The notes: generated by a model not told the origin, from the letters alone. DNA of 64,000 nt from Sphingomonas sp. NBWT7 (GCF_014217605.1 NZ_CP043639.1:2007501-2071500), one strand, 5' to 3'. Counted from the stretch's first letter, positions 18,250-28,261 are shown. Numbers and translations: made by a program.

Positions 18250-21018
18250 TTAGAGCGTGCGCTCGCGCATCTCGACTTCGTACGTCTCGAGGAAGTCGCC
18301 CGACTTGATATCGGTGAAGTTCTGCGTGAACGTCACACCGCACTCGAGCCCGGCGCGAACCTCGGGCACGTCGTCCTTGAAACGGCGCAGCGACGCGATC
18401 TCACCCTGGTAGATGATGACGTCGTTGCGCGTGATGCGCGCTTTGAGCGCCTTGCGGATGACGCCTTCGACCACCAGCAGACCGGCGGCGCGGCCATGTT
18501 TGCCGGCCGAGAACACCTCGCGGATCTCCGCGCGGCCGACGACCGTCTCGAACGCTTCCGGCCCAAGCTGGCCGGCCATGCCCGCGCGAATCTCGTCGAT
18601 CAGATCGTAGATGACGTCGTAATATTTCAGCGCCACCTTGTGCCGATCGGCGATCTCGCGCGCCTTGGCATTGGCACGGACATGGAAGCCGATGATCGGT
18701 GCACCCGATGCCGCCGCGGCGTTGACGTCGCTCTCGGTGATGCCGCCGACTGCCGAGTGCAGGATGCGCACGCGGATGTCGTCGGTCGACAGCTTGTTGA
18801 GCGACGCGACGATTGCCTCGACGGTGCCCTGCGTGTCCGCCTTCACGACGATCGGATATTCGATCGCCTTGTTCGCCGCGAGCGCGGAGAACATGCTCTC
18901 GAGGCTGGCCGGCGCCGACGTGGTGCGCTTCTGCGTCAGCACGCCCTGGCGATATTCGGCGACCTCGCGCGCACGCGCCTCACTCTCCACCACCTGCAGG
19001 CGATCGCCTGCCGACGGCGTGCCCGAGATGCCGAGCACCTCGACCGGCATCGACGGCTCGGCCTGCTTGAGCTGGCGTCCCTTGTCGTCGACCAGCGCGC
19101 GCACCTTGCCGCTCTCCGCCCCGACGACGAAGATGTCGCCGACCTTGAGCGTGCCGCGCGTGACGAGCATCGTCGCGACCGGACCGCGCCCCTTGTCGAG
19201 CTTCGCCTCGATCACGCTGCCCTCGGCATCGCGATTGGGGTTGGCCTTAAGCTCCATCAGTTCGGCCTGCAGCTGGATCTTCTCGATCAACTCGTCGAGG
19301 CCGGTCTTCTTGAGTGCCGACACTTCGACGTCCTGCGTCTCGCCGCCCATCGCCTCGACCTGCACGTCATGCTCAAGCAGCCGCTCGCGCACGCGCTGGG
19401 CATTGGCATCGTGCTTGTCGATCTTGTTGATCGCCACGATCATCGGCTTGCCCGCCGCCTTGGTGTGGTTGATCGCCTCGATCGTCTGCGGCATCAGCCC
19501 GTCGTCGGCGGCGACGACCAGCACCACGATGTCGGTGACGTCCGCGCCGCGCGCGCGCATCGCGGTAAACGCTTCGTGGCCCGGCGTGTCGAGGAAGGTG
19601 ATCTTCGACTTGTCCTTCAGCGTTACCTGATAGGCGCCGATATGCTGCGTAATGCCGCCCGCCTCCCCGCGCACCACGTCGGTGCCGCGCAGCGCGTCAA
19701 GCAGGCTGGTCTTGCCGTGATCGACGTGGCCCATGATCGTAACGACCGGGGGACGCGGCAGCAGCTGCTCCTCGGTGTCCTCGGTGGTGTCGAGCACCAG
19801 ATCGATGTCGCTGTCGCTGACGCGCACGACGTTGTGACCGAATTCGGTGACGAGCAGCTCGGCCGTATCCTGGTCGATCGTCTGCGTCATGGTGACGGGC
19901 GAACCCATCTTGAACAGCGCCTTGACGAGGTCAGCGCCACGCTCGGCCATGCGATTGGCGAGTTCCTGGACGGTGATCGCCTCGGGCACCTGCACGTCGC
20001 GCACCTGCTTCGCCTGCGGCTCGCGCGGGCCGGTCCAGCCGCGCTTCTCCTTCTCGCGCGCACGCTTCAGCGCGGCGAGCGAGCGGGCACGCGCGCCATC
20101 CTCGTTCAGGGCTCGGTTGACGGTCAGCTTGCCGCCGCGACGCTCGTCGCCCTTGCGATCACGCTGCTGCGGGCGCGCCGGCGGCGCGCTGCGCGGCGTG
20201 GCCTGCCCCGACGGGAGGCTGCGCGTGGGCTGGTTGCCGCTCGCGGTCGACGCCGCGGCGGGTGCCGGCTCGGGCTTGGGCTCGGGCTTCGGCTGCGGTT
20301 TGGGAATCTCGGGACGCGCCACCGGCGAGAAGCGGCGCGGCGCCGGCATCGCCGGATCGCGCGCCAGCTCAAGGATCGGCGGCGGCGCGGGCGGTGCGAC
20401 CGGCGCAACAGGCGCAGCCGGTGCCGCTGGAGCAGTCGAGTCGGCTGGCTGCGGCGTAGCGGCAGAGACGGGCTCCGGCGTGGGCGCAACGGGCGCTTCG
20501 GTCGCCGGCGTCTCAGCTACCGGGGCAGGAGCAGGCGCGGGTGCCGGCTCGGGCGCAGCAGTCGGCTCAGGCGCCGGCGTAGCGGCGACCTTCGCCTGCG
20601 CGGCGTCCGCTGCCGCCTTTTCCTCGGCCCGGCGGCGCTCGTCTTCGGCCGCGCGCGCGCGCTCGGCTTCCTCGCGGTGACGCAGCTCCTCGAGCGTGCG
20701 CATCCGCTGGTCCTCGGCCTCGCGCAGCATGCGGGCCTGACGCTCCTGCGGCGTCTCGTTCGACGGCGGGCGCGGCGGCGTCGGCGCAGGGGCTGGTGCG
20801 GCCGGCGCTGCAACCGGTGCCGGCGCAGCAGGCGCTTCGGCAACCGGCGCGGGATCGCCCGGGCGGCGGATCGTGCGCGCCTTCTTCGTTTCCACGATCA
20901 CCGTGTTCGAGCGGCCGTGGCTGAAGCTCTGCTTCACCTTGCCGGTCTCGACCGTGCGCCGGACGCCTAGCGGCGCGCGCATGCCAAGTTTCGGCTTTTC
21001 GTTGTCGGTCTCGCTCAC
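18250..21018 (-). CDS. infB: Translation initiation factor IF-2
   Basis: A 922-residue IF-2. The N-terminal ~340 residues are low complexity: an IF2-associated segment ([19 protein letters not shown] near residue 28), then Ala/Pro-rich and charged helical repeats. The GTPase domain starts near 420 with G1 [10 protein letters not shown]3 DTPGHEAF, G4 NKID; domains II-IV follow, ending [11 protein letters not shown]-2 positions initiator tRNA on the 30S subunit. The ATG overlaps the ylxR stop by ATGA. Part of the rimP-nusA-tautomerase-ylxR-infB-rbfA operon. Confidence 0.98.
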   Translation of the reverse strand: MSETDNEKPKLGMRAPLGVRRTVETGKVKQSFSHGRSNTVIVETKKARTIRRPGDPAPVAEAPAAPAPVAAPAAPAPAPTPPRPPSNETPQERQARMLREAEDQRMRTLEELRHREEAERARAAEDERRRAEEKAAADAAQAKVAATPAPEPTAAPEPAPAPAPAPVAETPATEAPVAPTPEPVSAATPQPADSTAPAAPAAPVAPVAPPAPPPILELARDPAMPAPRRFSPVARPEIPKPQPKPEPKPEPAPAAASTASGNQPTRSLPSGQATPRSAPPARPQQRDRKGDERRGGKLTVNRALNEDGARARSLAALKRAREKEKRGWTGPREPQAKQVRDVQVPEAITVQELANRMAERGADLVKALFKMGSPVTMTQTIDQDTAELLVTEFGHNVVRVSDSDIDLVLDTTEDTEEQLLPRPPVVTIMGHVDHGKTSLLDALRGTDVVRGEAGGITQHIGAYQVTLKDKSKITFLDTPGHEAFTAMRARGADVTDIVVLVVAADDGLMPQTIEAINHTKAAGKPMIVAINKIDKHDANAQRVRERLLEHDVQVEAMGGETQDVEVSALKKTGLDELIEKIQLQAELMELKANPNRDAEGSVIEAKLDKGRGPVATMLVTRGTLKVGDIFVVGAESGKVRALVDDKGRQLKQAEPSMPVEVLGISGTPSAGDRLQVVESEARAREVAEYRQGVLTQKRTTSAPASLESMFSALAANKAIEYPIVVKADTQGTVEAIVASLNKLSTDDIRVRILHSAVGGITESDVNAAAASGAPIIGFHVRANAKAREIADRHKVALKYYDVIYDLIDEIRAGMAGQLGPEAFETVVGRAEIREVFSAGKHGRAAGLLVVEGVIRKALKARITRNDVIIYQGEIASLRRFKDDVPEVRAGLECGVTFTQNFTDIKSGDFLETYEVEMRERTL

Positions 21019-21761
21019 TCAAAATCCTCGTGTGTCGTCACGGCCGGTTCATGCCCGGAAAGTCCGGGCGCCGATGCGCCTTGCGCGGCCGTTGCGCAAG
21101 GTGCGGCAATCGGGTTCGCCGTCGAGGCATCGCCTTGACGGAAACCCACAGGGTCGGGGCCGATGAAATGCCGCCAGCGATCGAGCGCCTCGCCCAACCT
21201 GCCGGCCGCCAAGCGGTCGGTGACGCCGATATGTACCACGTTTTCGCGGCCCAGCGCCATCGACAATATGGGGCGCGCAACCGGAAGAACCAAGCCCCGA
21301 AGATCGGAGCCCTCGCGATCCGATCCGACCCGCCATGCCTGCGCCAGCCGGCGACAGCCGTCATCGCTCGCATCGGCGGCGTGATAGAGCGCATGAAGAC
21401 GTCCGGCCCGCGCCGCCTCCGCGATCCGTTCCGATCCGGTGAACAGCATGCCAGCGCGCGATTCGAGCCCCAGCCTGTCGAGCGCATTGCGTTCGAGCGC
21501 GTCGGCGATAAGCGCCGCAAGGTCGTCGGGGATGACGATCTCGCCCGTCTTGAACGCCCGCGCCAGCGCGCCGCGCAACTTGCCCTTGGCCTGCGCCGTC
21601 TCGAGCGCCGCGCGCGTCACGCCGATCCAGGCCCCGCGCCCCGGCGCTTTGGCGCGAACGTCGGGCAGGACGCGGCCGTCCGGCGCACGGACGAGCCGGA
21701 CGAGGCCGTCACGGGGGGCCTCGTCACGCGAGAGAATGCAGGTCCGGATAGGATCACTCAT
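21015..21761 (-). CDS. YlxR (DUF448) and L7Ae-like fusion protein
   Basis: A 248-residue protein. The first ~80 residues are the YlxR/RnpM domain with the conserved RTCILSRDEAPRDGLVRLVRAPDG and GRGAWIG motifs. Residues ~95-200 look like an L7Ae/YlxQ-type RNA-binding domain (NALDRLGLESRAGMLFTG). This fused form is common in alphaproteobacteria. Gram-positive YlxR binds RNase P RNA and regulates gene expression, so RNA binding is likely here. It overlaps infB (ATGA) and lies 102 nt after the tautomerase gene. Confidence 0.93.
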   Translation of the reverse strand: MSDPIRTCILSRDEAPRDGLVRLVRAPDGRVLPDVRAKAPGRGAWIGVTRAALETAQAKGKLRGALARAFKTGEIVIPDDLAALIADALERNALDRLGLESRAGMLFTGSERIAEAARAGRLHALYHAADASDDGCRRLAQAWRVGSDREGSDLRGLVLPVARPILSMALGRENVVHIGVTDRLAAGRLGEALDRWRHFIGPDPVGFRQGDASTANPIAAPCATAAQGASAPGLSGHEPAVTTHEDFE

Positions 21762-21863
21762 GCGCCGCCTCCATCGCGGCGGCGGCGGGACAGGCGCATG
21801 ACGCCACCGCCCGCCAAGGTGCGGGACGGTTGAAGCCGAGCCTGCCGGAGTGTCGCTAGCCGA

Positions 21864-22103
21864 TCATTGCGAGGAACCCGCATGCGCGTCTCCCTCACTC
21901 GTCGCCACTTTGGGCGCGTCCCGATCGGCGATCAGCACGCCCCCGGCGCCATAATTTTCGGTCGACACCTCTTCGATCACGATCTGCACCGCGGCCGGGT
22001 TCTTGCCCAGCCGGGTAACGAGCGAGGACGTGACGTCAGCCACGATCCCGGCCTTCTGCTCCTTCGATGCGGAGCCCGATATCCTGATCGAGACGAACGG
22101 CAT
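21864..22103 (-). CDS. 4-oxalocrotonate tautomerase family protein
   Basis: A 79-residue small tautomerase. After Met removal the N-terminal proline (MPFVSIRIS) would be the catalytic base, and the fold continues with KAGIVADVTSSLVTRLGK and VQIVIEEVSTENYGAGG. The tail after residue 65 is polar and variable. Its ATG overlaps the nusA stop by one base (TGATG), so it is translated with nusA. A tautomerase inside the nusA-infB operon is unexpected; no link with translation is known to me. Substrate unknown. Confidence 0.87.
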   Translation of the reverse strand: MPFVSIRISGSASKEQKAGIVADVTSSLVTRLGKNPAAVQIVIEEVSTENYGAGGVLIADRDAPKVATSEGDAHAGSSQ

Positions 22104-23707
22104 CAGGCCTCCGACCCCTCCGTCTGCGCCGCCGGTTCGTCCTCGAACCAGTGCGCGCGCGCGGCCATGATGATCTCGTTGCCCTGCTCCTCGTTGAGGC
22201 CGTACTGACCGAGCACCCCGCCCTTGTGCTCGGGACGCTTTGGCGCGTCCTCGTTGCGGCGGCGCGGCTCGGCCCGCTTCTTCTCGATCAGCTCGTCGGT
22301 GGCGAGATCGGCGACGTCATCGAGCGTTTTGATTCCGGCCTTGCCCAGCGTCACCAGCATCGCTTCGGTCAGATGCGGCAGCTCGGCCACCGCATCCTCG
22401 ACGCCGAGCGCGCGGCGCTCGTCGCGGTTGGCCTGCTCGCGGCGCTCGATCGCCTCGGCAGCGCGGCTCTGCAACTCCTGCGCGAGATCCTCGTCGAAGC
22501 CTTCGATCGCGGCGAGCTCGTCGAGTTCGACGTAGGCGACCTCCTCCATCTCGGTGAAGCCTTCCGCCACCAGCAACTGCGCCAGCGTCTCGTCGACGTC
22601 GAGCTCGTTCTGGAACATCTCGGTCCGCGTGACGAAGTCCTGCTGGCGCTTCTCCGACGAATCGGTCTCGGTCATGATGTCGATCGCCTTGGCCGTCAGC
22701 TGGCTGGCGAGACGCACGTTCTGCCCGCGGCGGCCGATCGCGAGGCTCAGCATGTCGTCAGGCACGACGACCTCGATCCGCTCCTCTTCCTCGTCGATGA
22801 TCACGCGGCTGACGTTGGCTGGCTGCAGCGCGTTGACGACGAAGGTCGCGATGTCGGGCGACCAAGGGATGATGTCGATCTTCTCGCCCTGCATTTCCTG
22901 CACGACGGCCTGGACGCGGCTGCCCTTCATGCCGACGCACGCGCCGACCGGATCGATCGAGCTGTCATGCGAGATGACGCCGATTTTGGCGCGCGAACCC
23001 GGATCGCGCGCAGCGGCCTTGATCTCGATAATGCCGTCGTAGATCTCGGGCACTTCCTGCGCGAACAGCTTCTTCATGAAGTCGGGATGCGCGCGGCTGA
23101 GGAAGATCTGCGGCCCGCGATTCTCGCGCACCACCTTCAGGATCAGCGACCGGATGCGGTCGTTGACGCGCACCACTTCACGCGGAATCTGCTGGTCGCG
23201 GCGGATAACGCCCTCGGCACGACCCAGATCGACGACGATGTGGCCGAACTCGACCCGCTTGACGACGCCAGTGATGATCTCGCCCGCGCGATCCTTGAAT
23301 TCCTCATACTGGCGCTCGCGCTCTGCATCGCGAACCTTCTGGAAGATCGTCTGCTTGGCGGCCTGCGCTTGGATTCGCCCGAATTCGATCGGGGGCAGCG
23401 GATCGACCAGATAGTCGCCGACCTTGGCACCGGTCTGCAGCTTCTGCGCGCCGGCGACGTCAACCTGCTTGTAGAGATCGTCGACCTCCTCGACGACCTC
23501 GACGACGCGCCACAGCCGCAGATCCCCGTTGTTCGCGTCGAGCTTCGCGCGAATGTCCATCTCCTGGCCGTAGCGGGTACGCGCTGCGCGCTGGATCGCA
23601 TCCTCCATCGCTTCGATGACGATCGCCTTGTCGATCATCTTCTCGCTGGCGACGCTGTTGGCGATCGCGATCAGTTCCGCGCGGTTCGCGGTGACGCCGG
23701 TGGCCAT
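22103..23707 (-). CDS. nusA: Transcription termination/antitermination factor NusA
   Basis: A 534-residue NusA. An N-terminal RNA polymerase-binding domain (residues 1-125) is followed by S1 (GEIITGVVKRVEFGHIVVDLG near 150), KH1/KH2 (GACVGMKGSRVQAVVQEM near 250; LAIGRRGQNVRLASQLTAK near 325) and two C-terminal helix-hairpin-helix acidic repeats (LLVAEGFTEMEEVAYV, LVTLGKAGIKTLDDVADLA). These modules match the gammaproteobacterial-type long NusA. It modulates pausing, termination and rRNA antitermination with NusB. It lies 3 nt after rimP. Confidence 0.98.
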   Translation of the reverse strand: MATGVTANRAELIAIANSVASEKMIDKAIVIEAMEDAIQRAARTRYGQEMDIRAKLDANNGDLRLWRVVEVVEEVDDLYKQVDVAGAQKLQTGAKVGDYLVDPLPPIEFGRIQAQAAKQTIFQKVRDAERERQYEEFKDRAGEIITGVVKRVEFGHIVVDLGRAEGVIRRDQQIPREVVRVNDRIRSLILKVVRENRGPQIFLSRAHPDFMKKLFAQEVPEIYDGIIEIKAAARDPGSRAKIGVISHDSSIDPVGACVGMKGSRVQAVVQEMQGEKIDIIPWSPDIATFVVNALQPANVSRVIIDEEEERIEVVVPDDMLSLAIGRRGQNVRLASQLTAKAIDIMTETDSSEKRQQDFVTRTEMFQNELDVDETLAQLLVAEGFTEMEEVAYVELDELAAIEGFDEDLAQELQSRAAEAIERREQANRDERRALGVEDAVAELPHLTEAMLVTLGKAGIKTLDDVADLATDELIEKKRAEPRRRNEDAPKRPEHKGGVLGQYGLNEEQGNEIIMAARAHWFEDEPAAQTEGSEA

Positions 23708-23710
23708 TGC

Positions 23711-24259
23711 TTAGGATTCCTCTGCTTCGATTTCTTCTTCGTCCGCGCCTTCGATCGAGAGCGGGACGGTTGCTGCAATCAACTTGTCGGTGAGCACCAG
23801 CTTGGCATCGACAATCCGGCCGAAGGGCACGCTCGCGACGCTGCCGGTGCGGTTGCGGATCGAGATGTCCTCGCCGTCCACTGCTGCAATCTCGCCGCGG
23901 AACTGCTTCTGCCCGTCGAGCGGCGCGTTGAGCGTCAGCTTCGCCTCATGCCCCTGCCAGTCGGCATAGTCGGCGAGGCGAGTCAGCGGACGATCGATCC
24001 CGGGGCTGGACACTTCGAGGCGGTACGCCCCGTCGATCGGATCACGCCCCGCCTCTTCCAGCGCGTCGAACACGTCGGAGATGCGGCGCGACAGATCGGC
24101 GCAGTCGTCGATCGTCAGCTGCCGCGTGTCGGGCCGCTCGGCCATCACCTGCAACGTGCGCTCGTCGCCCTTGCCGAACAACGCCACGCGCACGAGATCG
24201 AAGCCGAGCGCGGTCGCTTCGGGTTCGATCAATCGAATCAGCGCGGTAATGTCCGTCAT
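23711..24259 (-). CDS. rimP: Ribosome maturation factor RimP
   Basis: A 182-residue RimP, which helps assemble the 30S subunit. Typical sequence: LIEPEATALGFDLVRVALFGKGDERTLQVMAERP, DCADLSRRISDVFD, and YRLEVSSPGIDRPLT, the strongest signature. The acidic tail (GADEEEIEAEES) is unusual in length but common in this group. The ATG at 24259 (MTDITALI) is used; the frame continues upstream without homology. First gene of the rimP-nusA-infB operon; its upstream 140 nt should hold the promoter. Confidence 0.96.
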   Translation of the reverse strand: MTDITALIRLIEPEATALGFDLVRVALFGKGDERTLQVMAERPDTRQLTIDDCADLSRRISDVFDALEEAGRDPIDGAYRLEVSSPGIDRPLTRLADYADWQGHEAKLTLNAPLDGQKQFRGEIAAVDGEDISIRNRTGSVASVPFGRIVDAKLVLTDKLIAATVPLSIEGADEEEIEAEES

Positions 24260-24399
24260 CGAGGCTCCAAGCACGGGTCGTTGCCGCCGCGGAGCGAACC
24301 CCGCGACCCCTTGCATCTAACGATGTAAGAGAAAGCACGCGCGATATAGCGCAGGCGCCCGCCCGCGACAATCCCCGTACGCAATGATCAGTGGGCCGG

Positions 24400-25722
24400 T
24401 CAGTCGGCGAACAGCAGCACGGGCGTCTCGAGCAGCTTCTTCACCGCTTGGACGTAGCTCGCCGCGTCCCAGCCATCGACCACGCGGTGGTCGCAGCTGA
24501 TCGACAGGTTCATCAGCTTGGCGCGAACGATGTCGTCGCCTCTAAAGACCGGGCGCTCGACGATCTTGTTCGGCCCGATGATCGCGACCTCGGGTCGATT
24601 GATGACCGGCGTCGTCGCGATGCCGCCGAGCGGCCCGAGCGAGGTGACGGTGATCGTCCCGCCGCCGAGTTCGTCGGGCTTTAGCTTCTGCGTGCGCGCG
24701 GCTTCCGCCAGCCGGCCGATCTCGCCCGCGAGTTGCCACACGTTCTTGTCCTGCGCGTCGCGGATCACCGGCACCGTCAGCCCGGCGTCGGTCTGCGCCG
24801 CGATCCCCATATGCACCCGCCCCGACCGCGTCACCACGCCCGCCTCGTCGTCGTAACGCGCGTTGAGCATCGGGAAGTCGGGCAACGTGCGACAGATCGC
24901 GACGATCAGGAACGGCAGCATGGTGAGCTTTGGCCGGCCACCGCGATTATCGTTAAGGTCTGCCCGCATCTCTTCCAGCGCGGTCACGTCGATCTCGTCG
25001 ACATAGGTGAAGTGCGGAATGTGGCGCTTCGACGCTGCCATGTTCTCGGCAATGCGGCGACGCATCCCGATCACCTTGACCTGCTCGTCCGCCCGCGCGC
25101 GGCTGGCATGCGGCGCGTGATAGCCCTGCCCGCCGGCGTAGCGCAGATAGGCGTCGAGGTCGGCGTGGCGAATGCGGTCGCCCTCGGATACCTTCACCTG
25201 GGCGAGATCGACGCCGAGATCCTTCGCGCGCGCGCGCACCGTCGGGGAGGCGAGAACGGGCGCGGCCGGCGACGCGGCCGGCGCGCTCGGCGCGATATCC
25301 GCGGGCGATGCCTGCGGCGCAGATGGCGCGGGGGCAGCTGGTGCGGGAGCGACGGCGGGCGCGGTTTGCGCGACTTCTTCGACGCCCGGGTTCTCCGCCT
25401 CGAACGCCTCGGCCTCATCAGCACCGCCGAGCTTCTGCTCCACCGTCGCGGCAGGCGCGTCAGCGTCGTCGGCTGCGTCTGCCTCGGTCTCGATCACCAC
25501 CAGCATGGCGCCGATCGCGACCTGGTCACCAACCTCGCCGGCAACCTCGACGACCGTCCCCGATACCGGCGATTCCATCTCGACGGTCGCCTTGTCGGTC
25601 ATCATGTCGGCGATATTCTGGTCTTCCTCGACCCGGTCGCCGACCTTGACGTGCCAGCCGACGATCTCCGCCTCGGCGATGCCTTCGCCGATGTCGGGCA
25701 GCTTGAACGTGAAACGCGCCAT
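24400..25722 (-). CDS. bkdB: Branched-chain 2-oxoacid dehydrogenase E2 (dihydrolipoamide acyltransferase)
   Basis: A 440-residue E2. A single lipoyl domain at residues 1-80 carries the lipoylated lysine in MMTDKATVEME (K44). An Ala/Pro linker follows, then the peripheral-subunit-binding domain (VRARAKDLGVDLAQV near 165), and the catalytic domain with IRRRIAEN-like (MRRRIAENMAASKR) and the active-site DHRVVDG (His412). It transfers the branched acyl group to CoA. It follows the E1beta gene by 7 nt. The lipoyl and catalytic sequence is of the BCKDH/bkd type rather than pyruvate dehydrogenase. Confidence 0.93.
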   Translation of the reverse strand: MARFTFKLPDIGEGIAEAEIVGWHVKVGDRVEEDQNIADMMTDKATVEMESPVSGTVVEVAGEVGDQVAIGAMLVVIETEADAADDADAPAATVEQKLGGADEAEAFEAENPGVEEVAQTAPAVAPAPAAPAPSAPQASPADIAPSAPAASPAAPVLASPTVRARAKDLGVDLAQVKVSEGDRIRHADLDAYLRYAGGQGYHAPHASRARADEQVKVIGMRRRIAENMAASKRHIPHFTYVDEIDVTALEEMRADLNDNRGGRPKLTMLPFLIVAICRTLPDFPMLNARYDDEAGVVTRSGRVHMGIAAQTDAGLTVPVIRDAQDKNVWQLAGEIGRLAEAARTQKLKPDELGGGTITVTSLGPLGGIATTPVINRPEVAIIGPNKIVERPVFRGDDIVRAKLMNLSISCDHRVVDGWDAASYVQAVKKLLETPVLLFAD

Positions 25723-25729
25723 GTGCCGA

Positions 25730-26812
25730 TCAGTCCTTCAGAATCTTCTTGAGTGCCATGCCGATGCGCACGGGGCCCGGGAAATATGCCCATTCCAGGC
25801 TGTGTGGATACGGCGTGTCGAAACCCGTCACGCGTTCCACCGGCGCCTCGAGGTGGAAGAAGCAGCGTTCCTGCACCAGCGCCGACAGCTCCGCGCCGAA
25901 CCCGCCGGTGCGCGTCGCCTCGTGCACGATCAGGCAGCGCCCGGTCTTCTTCACGCTTTCCTCGATCGTCTCGATGTCGAGCGGGACCAGCGTCCTGAGG
26001 TCGATGATCTCGGCGTCGACGCCCGTATCCTCGACGACCTGCGCGCAGACGTGCACCATCGTACCATAGGCGAGCATCGTCACCGCCTCGCCCTCGCGCA
26101 CCACCGCCGCCTTGCCGAGCGGGATCTTGTAGTAACCGGTCGGTACCTCGCCGCCGGGATGCTTCGACCAGTTCGCCGCCGGGCGATCCCAATGGCCGTT
26201 GAACGGGCCGTTGTAGATGCGCTTGGGCTCGAAGAAGATCGTCGGATCATTGTCCTCGATCGCCGCGATCAATAGCCCCTTGGCATCATAGGGCGTCGAT
26301 GGGATCACCGTTTTCAGCCCGGAAACGTGCGTGAAGATGCCCTCGGGGCTTTGCGAGTGCGTCTGCCCGCCGAAGATGCCGCCGCCGAACGGCGAGCGCA
26401 CCGTGATGGGCGCAGTGAACTCGCCGTCCGAGCGGTAGCGCAGCCGCGCCGCCTCGCTGACGAGCTGGTCGAGCGCAGGATAGATATAATCGGCGAACTG
26501 GATCTCGGGCACCGGGCGAAGGCCGTAGGCGCCCATGCCGATCGACACGCCGATGATGCCGATCTCGGTGATCGGCGTGTCGAACACGCGCGTCTTGCCG
26601 TATTTCGCCTGCAGCCCCGCGGTGGCGCGGAACACGCCGCCGAAATAGCCCACATCCTCGCCCATCACCACGACGCCCGCGTCGCGTTCCATCATCACGT
26701 CCATAGCGGAATTGATCGCCTGGATCATGTTCATGCGGGTGGTGGCGTCCGTGGCGGCATCCGCCACAGCCGGCGTTGCCGGCGCATTGTTCGTATCAGC
26801 CACGTCGCTCAC
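25730..26812 (-). CDS. bkdA2: Branched-chain 2-oxoacid dehydrogenase E1 beta subunit
   Basis: A 360-residue transketolase-like E1 beta. Seen: MNMIQAINSAMDVMMERDAGVVVMGEDVGYFGGVFRAT-type N-terminus (beginning near residue 30, glutamate of GEDVG), SPFGGGIFGGQTHSQSPE, and the C-terminal VDAEIIDLRTLVPLD. It joins E1 alpha in a heterotetramer that decarboxylates branched 2-oxoacids with thiamine diphosphate. The start is a GTG at 26812 overlapping the E1 alpha stop (GTGA); a second GTG at 26803 is the alternative. Longer upstream frame is inside E1 alpha. Confidence 0.92.
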   Translation of the reverse strand: MSDVADTNNAPATPAVADAATDATTRMNMIQAINSAMDVMMERDAGVVVMGEDVGYFGGVFRATAGLQAKYGKTRVFDTPITEIGIIGVSIGMGAYGLRPVPEIQFADYIYPALDQLVSEAARLRYRSDGEFTAPITVRSPFGGGIFGGQTHSQSPEGIFTHVSGLKTVIPSTPYDAKGLLIAAIEDNDPTIFFEPKRIYNGPFNGHWDRPAANWSKHPGGEVPTGYYKIPLGKAAVVREGEAVTMLAYGTMVHVCAQVVEDTGVDAEIIDLRTLVPLDIETIEESVKKTGRCLIVHEATRTGGFGAELSALVQERCFFHLEAPVERVTGFDTPYPHSLEWAYFPGPVRIGMALKKILKD

Positions 26813-28092
26813 TTTCGATCCCACGGTCGGCCGCTCTCGGTCTCTTCGTCGATCATCTGCTGGCGCTGCTCGCACAGGTGCCAGGGCATTTCCTCGAACA
26901 CGCCGTCGAACAGCGTATCGAGCGGCTGGTGCAGGCCGTGGCCGAGGATGCCGTTCTTCTCGGCTTCCTTCTGTGCCGCCTTCACCTCGTCGGCGACCTC
27001 GCGGTCCATCGCCGCGTGTCGCTCGTCGTCCCACTCGCCGATCGTGACGAGATGATCCTTGAGGCGTCGGATCGGGTCGCCGAGCGGCCATGCGGTCGGC
27101 TCACCGGCGGAACGATATTGCGTCGGATCGTCGGAAGTCGAATGGCCTTCGGCGCGATAGGTGAAATGCTCGATCAGCGTCGGTCCCTGGTTGGTCCGTG
27201 CGCGCTCCGCCGCCCATTGCGTCGCCGCATAGACCGCCAGCGCGTCGTTGCCGTCGACGCGCAGCCCGGCAATGCCGTAGCCGACCGCGCGCGCCGCGAA
27301 CGTCGTCGCCTCCGCCCCGGCGAAGCCAGAGAAGCTCGAGATCGCCCACTGGTTGTTGACGACGTTGAAGATCACCGGCGCGCGGTAGACCGTCGCAAAG
27401 GTCAGCGCGGAGTGGAAGTCGCCTTCCGCGGTCGATCCTTCGCCGCACCAAGTCGCCGCGATCCGCGTATCGCCCTTCGACGCCGAGGCCATCGCCCAGC
27501 CCACCGCCTGCGGATATTGCGTCGTCAGATTGCCGGAGATCGAGAAGAAGCCGAAGCGCTTCTCCGAATACATGATCGGCAGCTGCTTGCCCTGCAGCTT
27601 GTCGCCGCGATTCGAGTAGATCTGGTTCATCATGTCGACCAGCGGGCAGCCACGCGCGATCAGCAGGCCTTGTTGGCGATACGAGGGGAAGCACATGTCC
27701 TCGGCATCGAGCGCATAGGCCTGCGGCACCGCCACCGCCTCCTCGCCAAGCGACTTCATGTAGAAGCTCGTCTTGCCCTGCCGCTGTGCGCGGAACATGC
27801 GCTCGTCGAATGCACGCACCATCGCCATGTGGCGCAGCATGCGGCGCAGCGTGTCGGCCGACAGCTTGGGATCCCACGGGCCGACCGCGCGGTTCTCTTC
27901 GTCCAGCACGCGCACCATCGTGTAGACGAGATCGGTGAAACCGCGCGCATCCTCGGCGGTGTCGGGCCGCCGGGCGGATCCCGCCGGTGGTACGTCGACG
28001 TCGGCGAAATCGACCGTGTCGCCGGGGCGGAACTTGGGCTCGGGCACGTGCAGCGCGAGCGGGGGCAGGTTGCTGCGGGCGGCGTCCGCCAT
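26809..28092 (-). CDS. bkdA1: Branched-chain 2-oxoacid dehydrogenase E1 alpha subunit
   Basis: A 427-residue thiamine-diphosphate-dependent E1 alpha. The TPP motif is GDTRIAATWCGEGSTAEGDFH to VVNNQWAIS (GDG form altered to GEGS, and NNQWAIS). PSYRQQGLLIARGCPL and the phosphorylation-loop-like YRAEGHSTSDDPTQYR are typical. The start ATG at 28092 is preceded by GGAGAG. It is the first gene of the operon E1alpha-E1beta-E2; no dedicated E3 follows, so the lpd at 61177-62571 or another E3 must supply it. A perfect palindrome lies 91 nt upstream (28183-28198). Confidence 0.94.
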   Translation of the reverse strand: MADAARSNLPPLALHVPEPKFRPGDTVDFADVDVPPAGSARRPDTAEDARGFTDLVYTMVRVLDEENRAVGPWDPKLSADTLRRMLRHMAMVRAFDERMFRAQRQGKTSFYMKSLGEEAVAVPQAYALDAEDMCFPSYRQQGLLIARGCPLVDMMNQIYSNRGDKLQGKQLPIMYSEKRFGFFSISGNLTTQYPQAVGWAMASASKGDTRIAATWCGEGSTAEGDFHSALTFATVYRAPVIFNVVNNQWAISSFSGFAGAEATTFAARAVGYGIAGLRVDGNDALAVYAATQWAAERARTNQGPTLIEHFTYRAEGHSTSDDPTQYRSAGEPTAWPLGDPIRRLKDHLVTIGEWDDERHAAMDREVADEVKAAQKEAEKNGILGHGLHQPLDTLFDGVFEEMPWHLCEQRQQMIDEETESGRPWDRK

Positions 28093-28182
28093 GGTCTCTC
28101 CGGTTTCAAACGCGTCGGGCAAAACGCACCAACGCTTCGCTCGGCGCCTTGTTATAAAATTTCACCCGCTCGCGAAAGAGGT

Positions 28183-28198
28183 CGTTTCAGCTGAAACG
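28183..28198. promoter_or_regulatory. Perfect 16-bp palindrome upstream of the bkd operon
   Basis: CGTTTCAGCTGAAACG, a perfect palindrome of GTTTC-N4-GAAAC type, between the divergent bkd operon and imuA. On the minus strand a TATAAC -10-like element lies about 30-40 nt downstream of it. The position and symmetry fit an operator for the bkd operon; the regulator is not in the window. Confidence 0.5.
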
Positions 28199-28261
28199 AT
28201 GTGGCTGGCTTTCTCGCCGGCCAGGCAAGCCGTGATGAACGATTGACTCTCAGCAGCATTG

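Noticed and set aside
18202..20970. A 922-codon open frame antisense to infB
   Set aside because: It mirrors infB on the other strand. In GC-rich DNA the antisense frame stays open, and its Arg/Asp-rich composition is not protein-like.
22151..24328. A 725-codon open frame antisense to nusA and rimP
   Set aside because: Shadow of two well-supported genes; composition is not that of a real protein.
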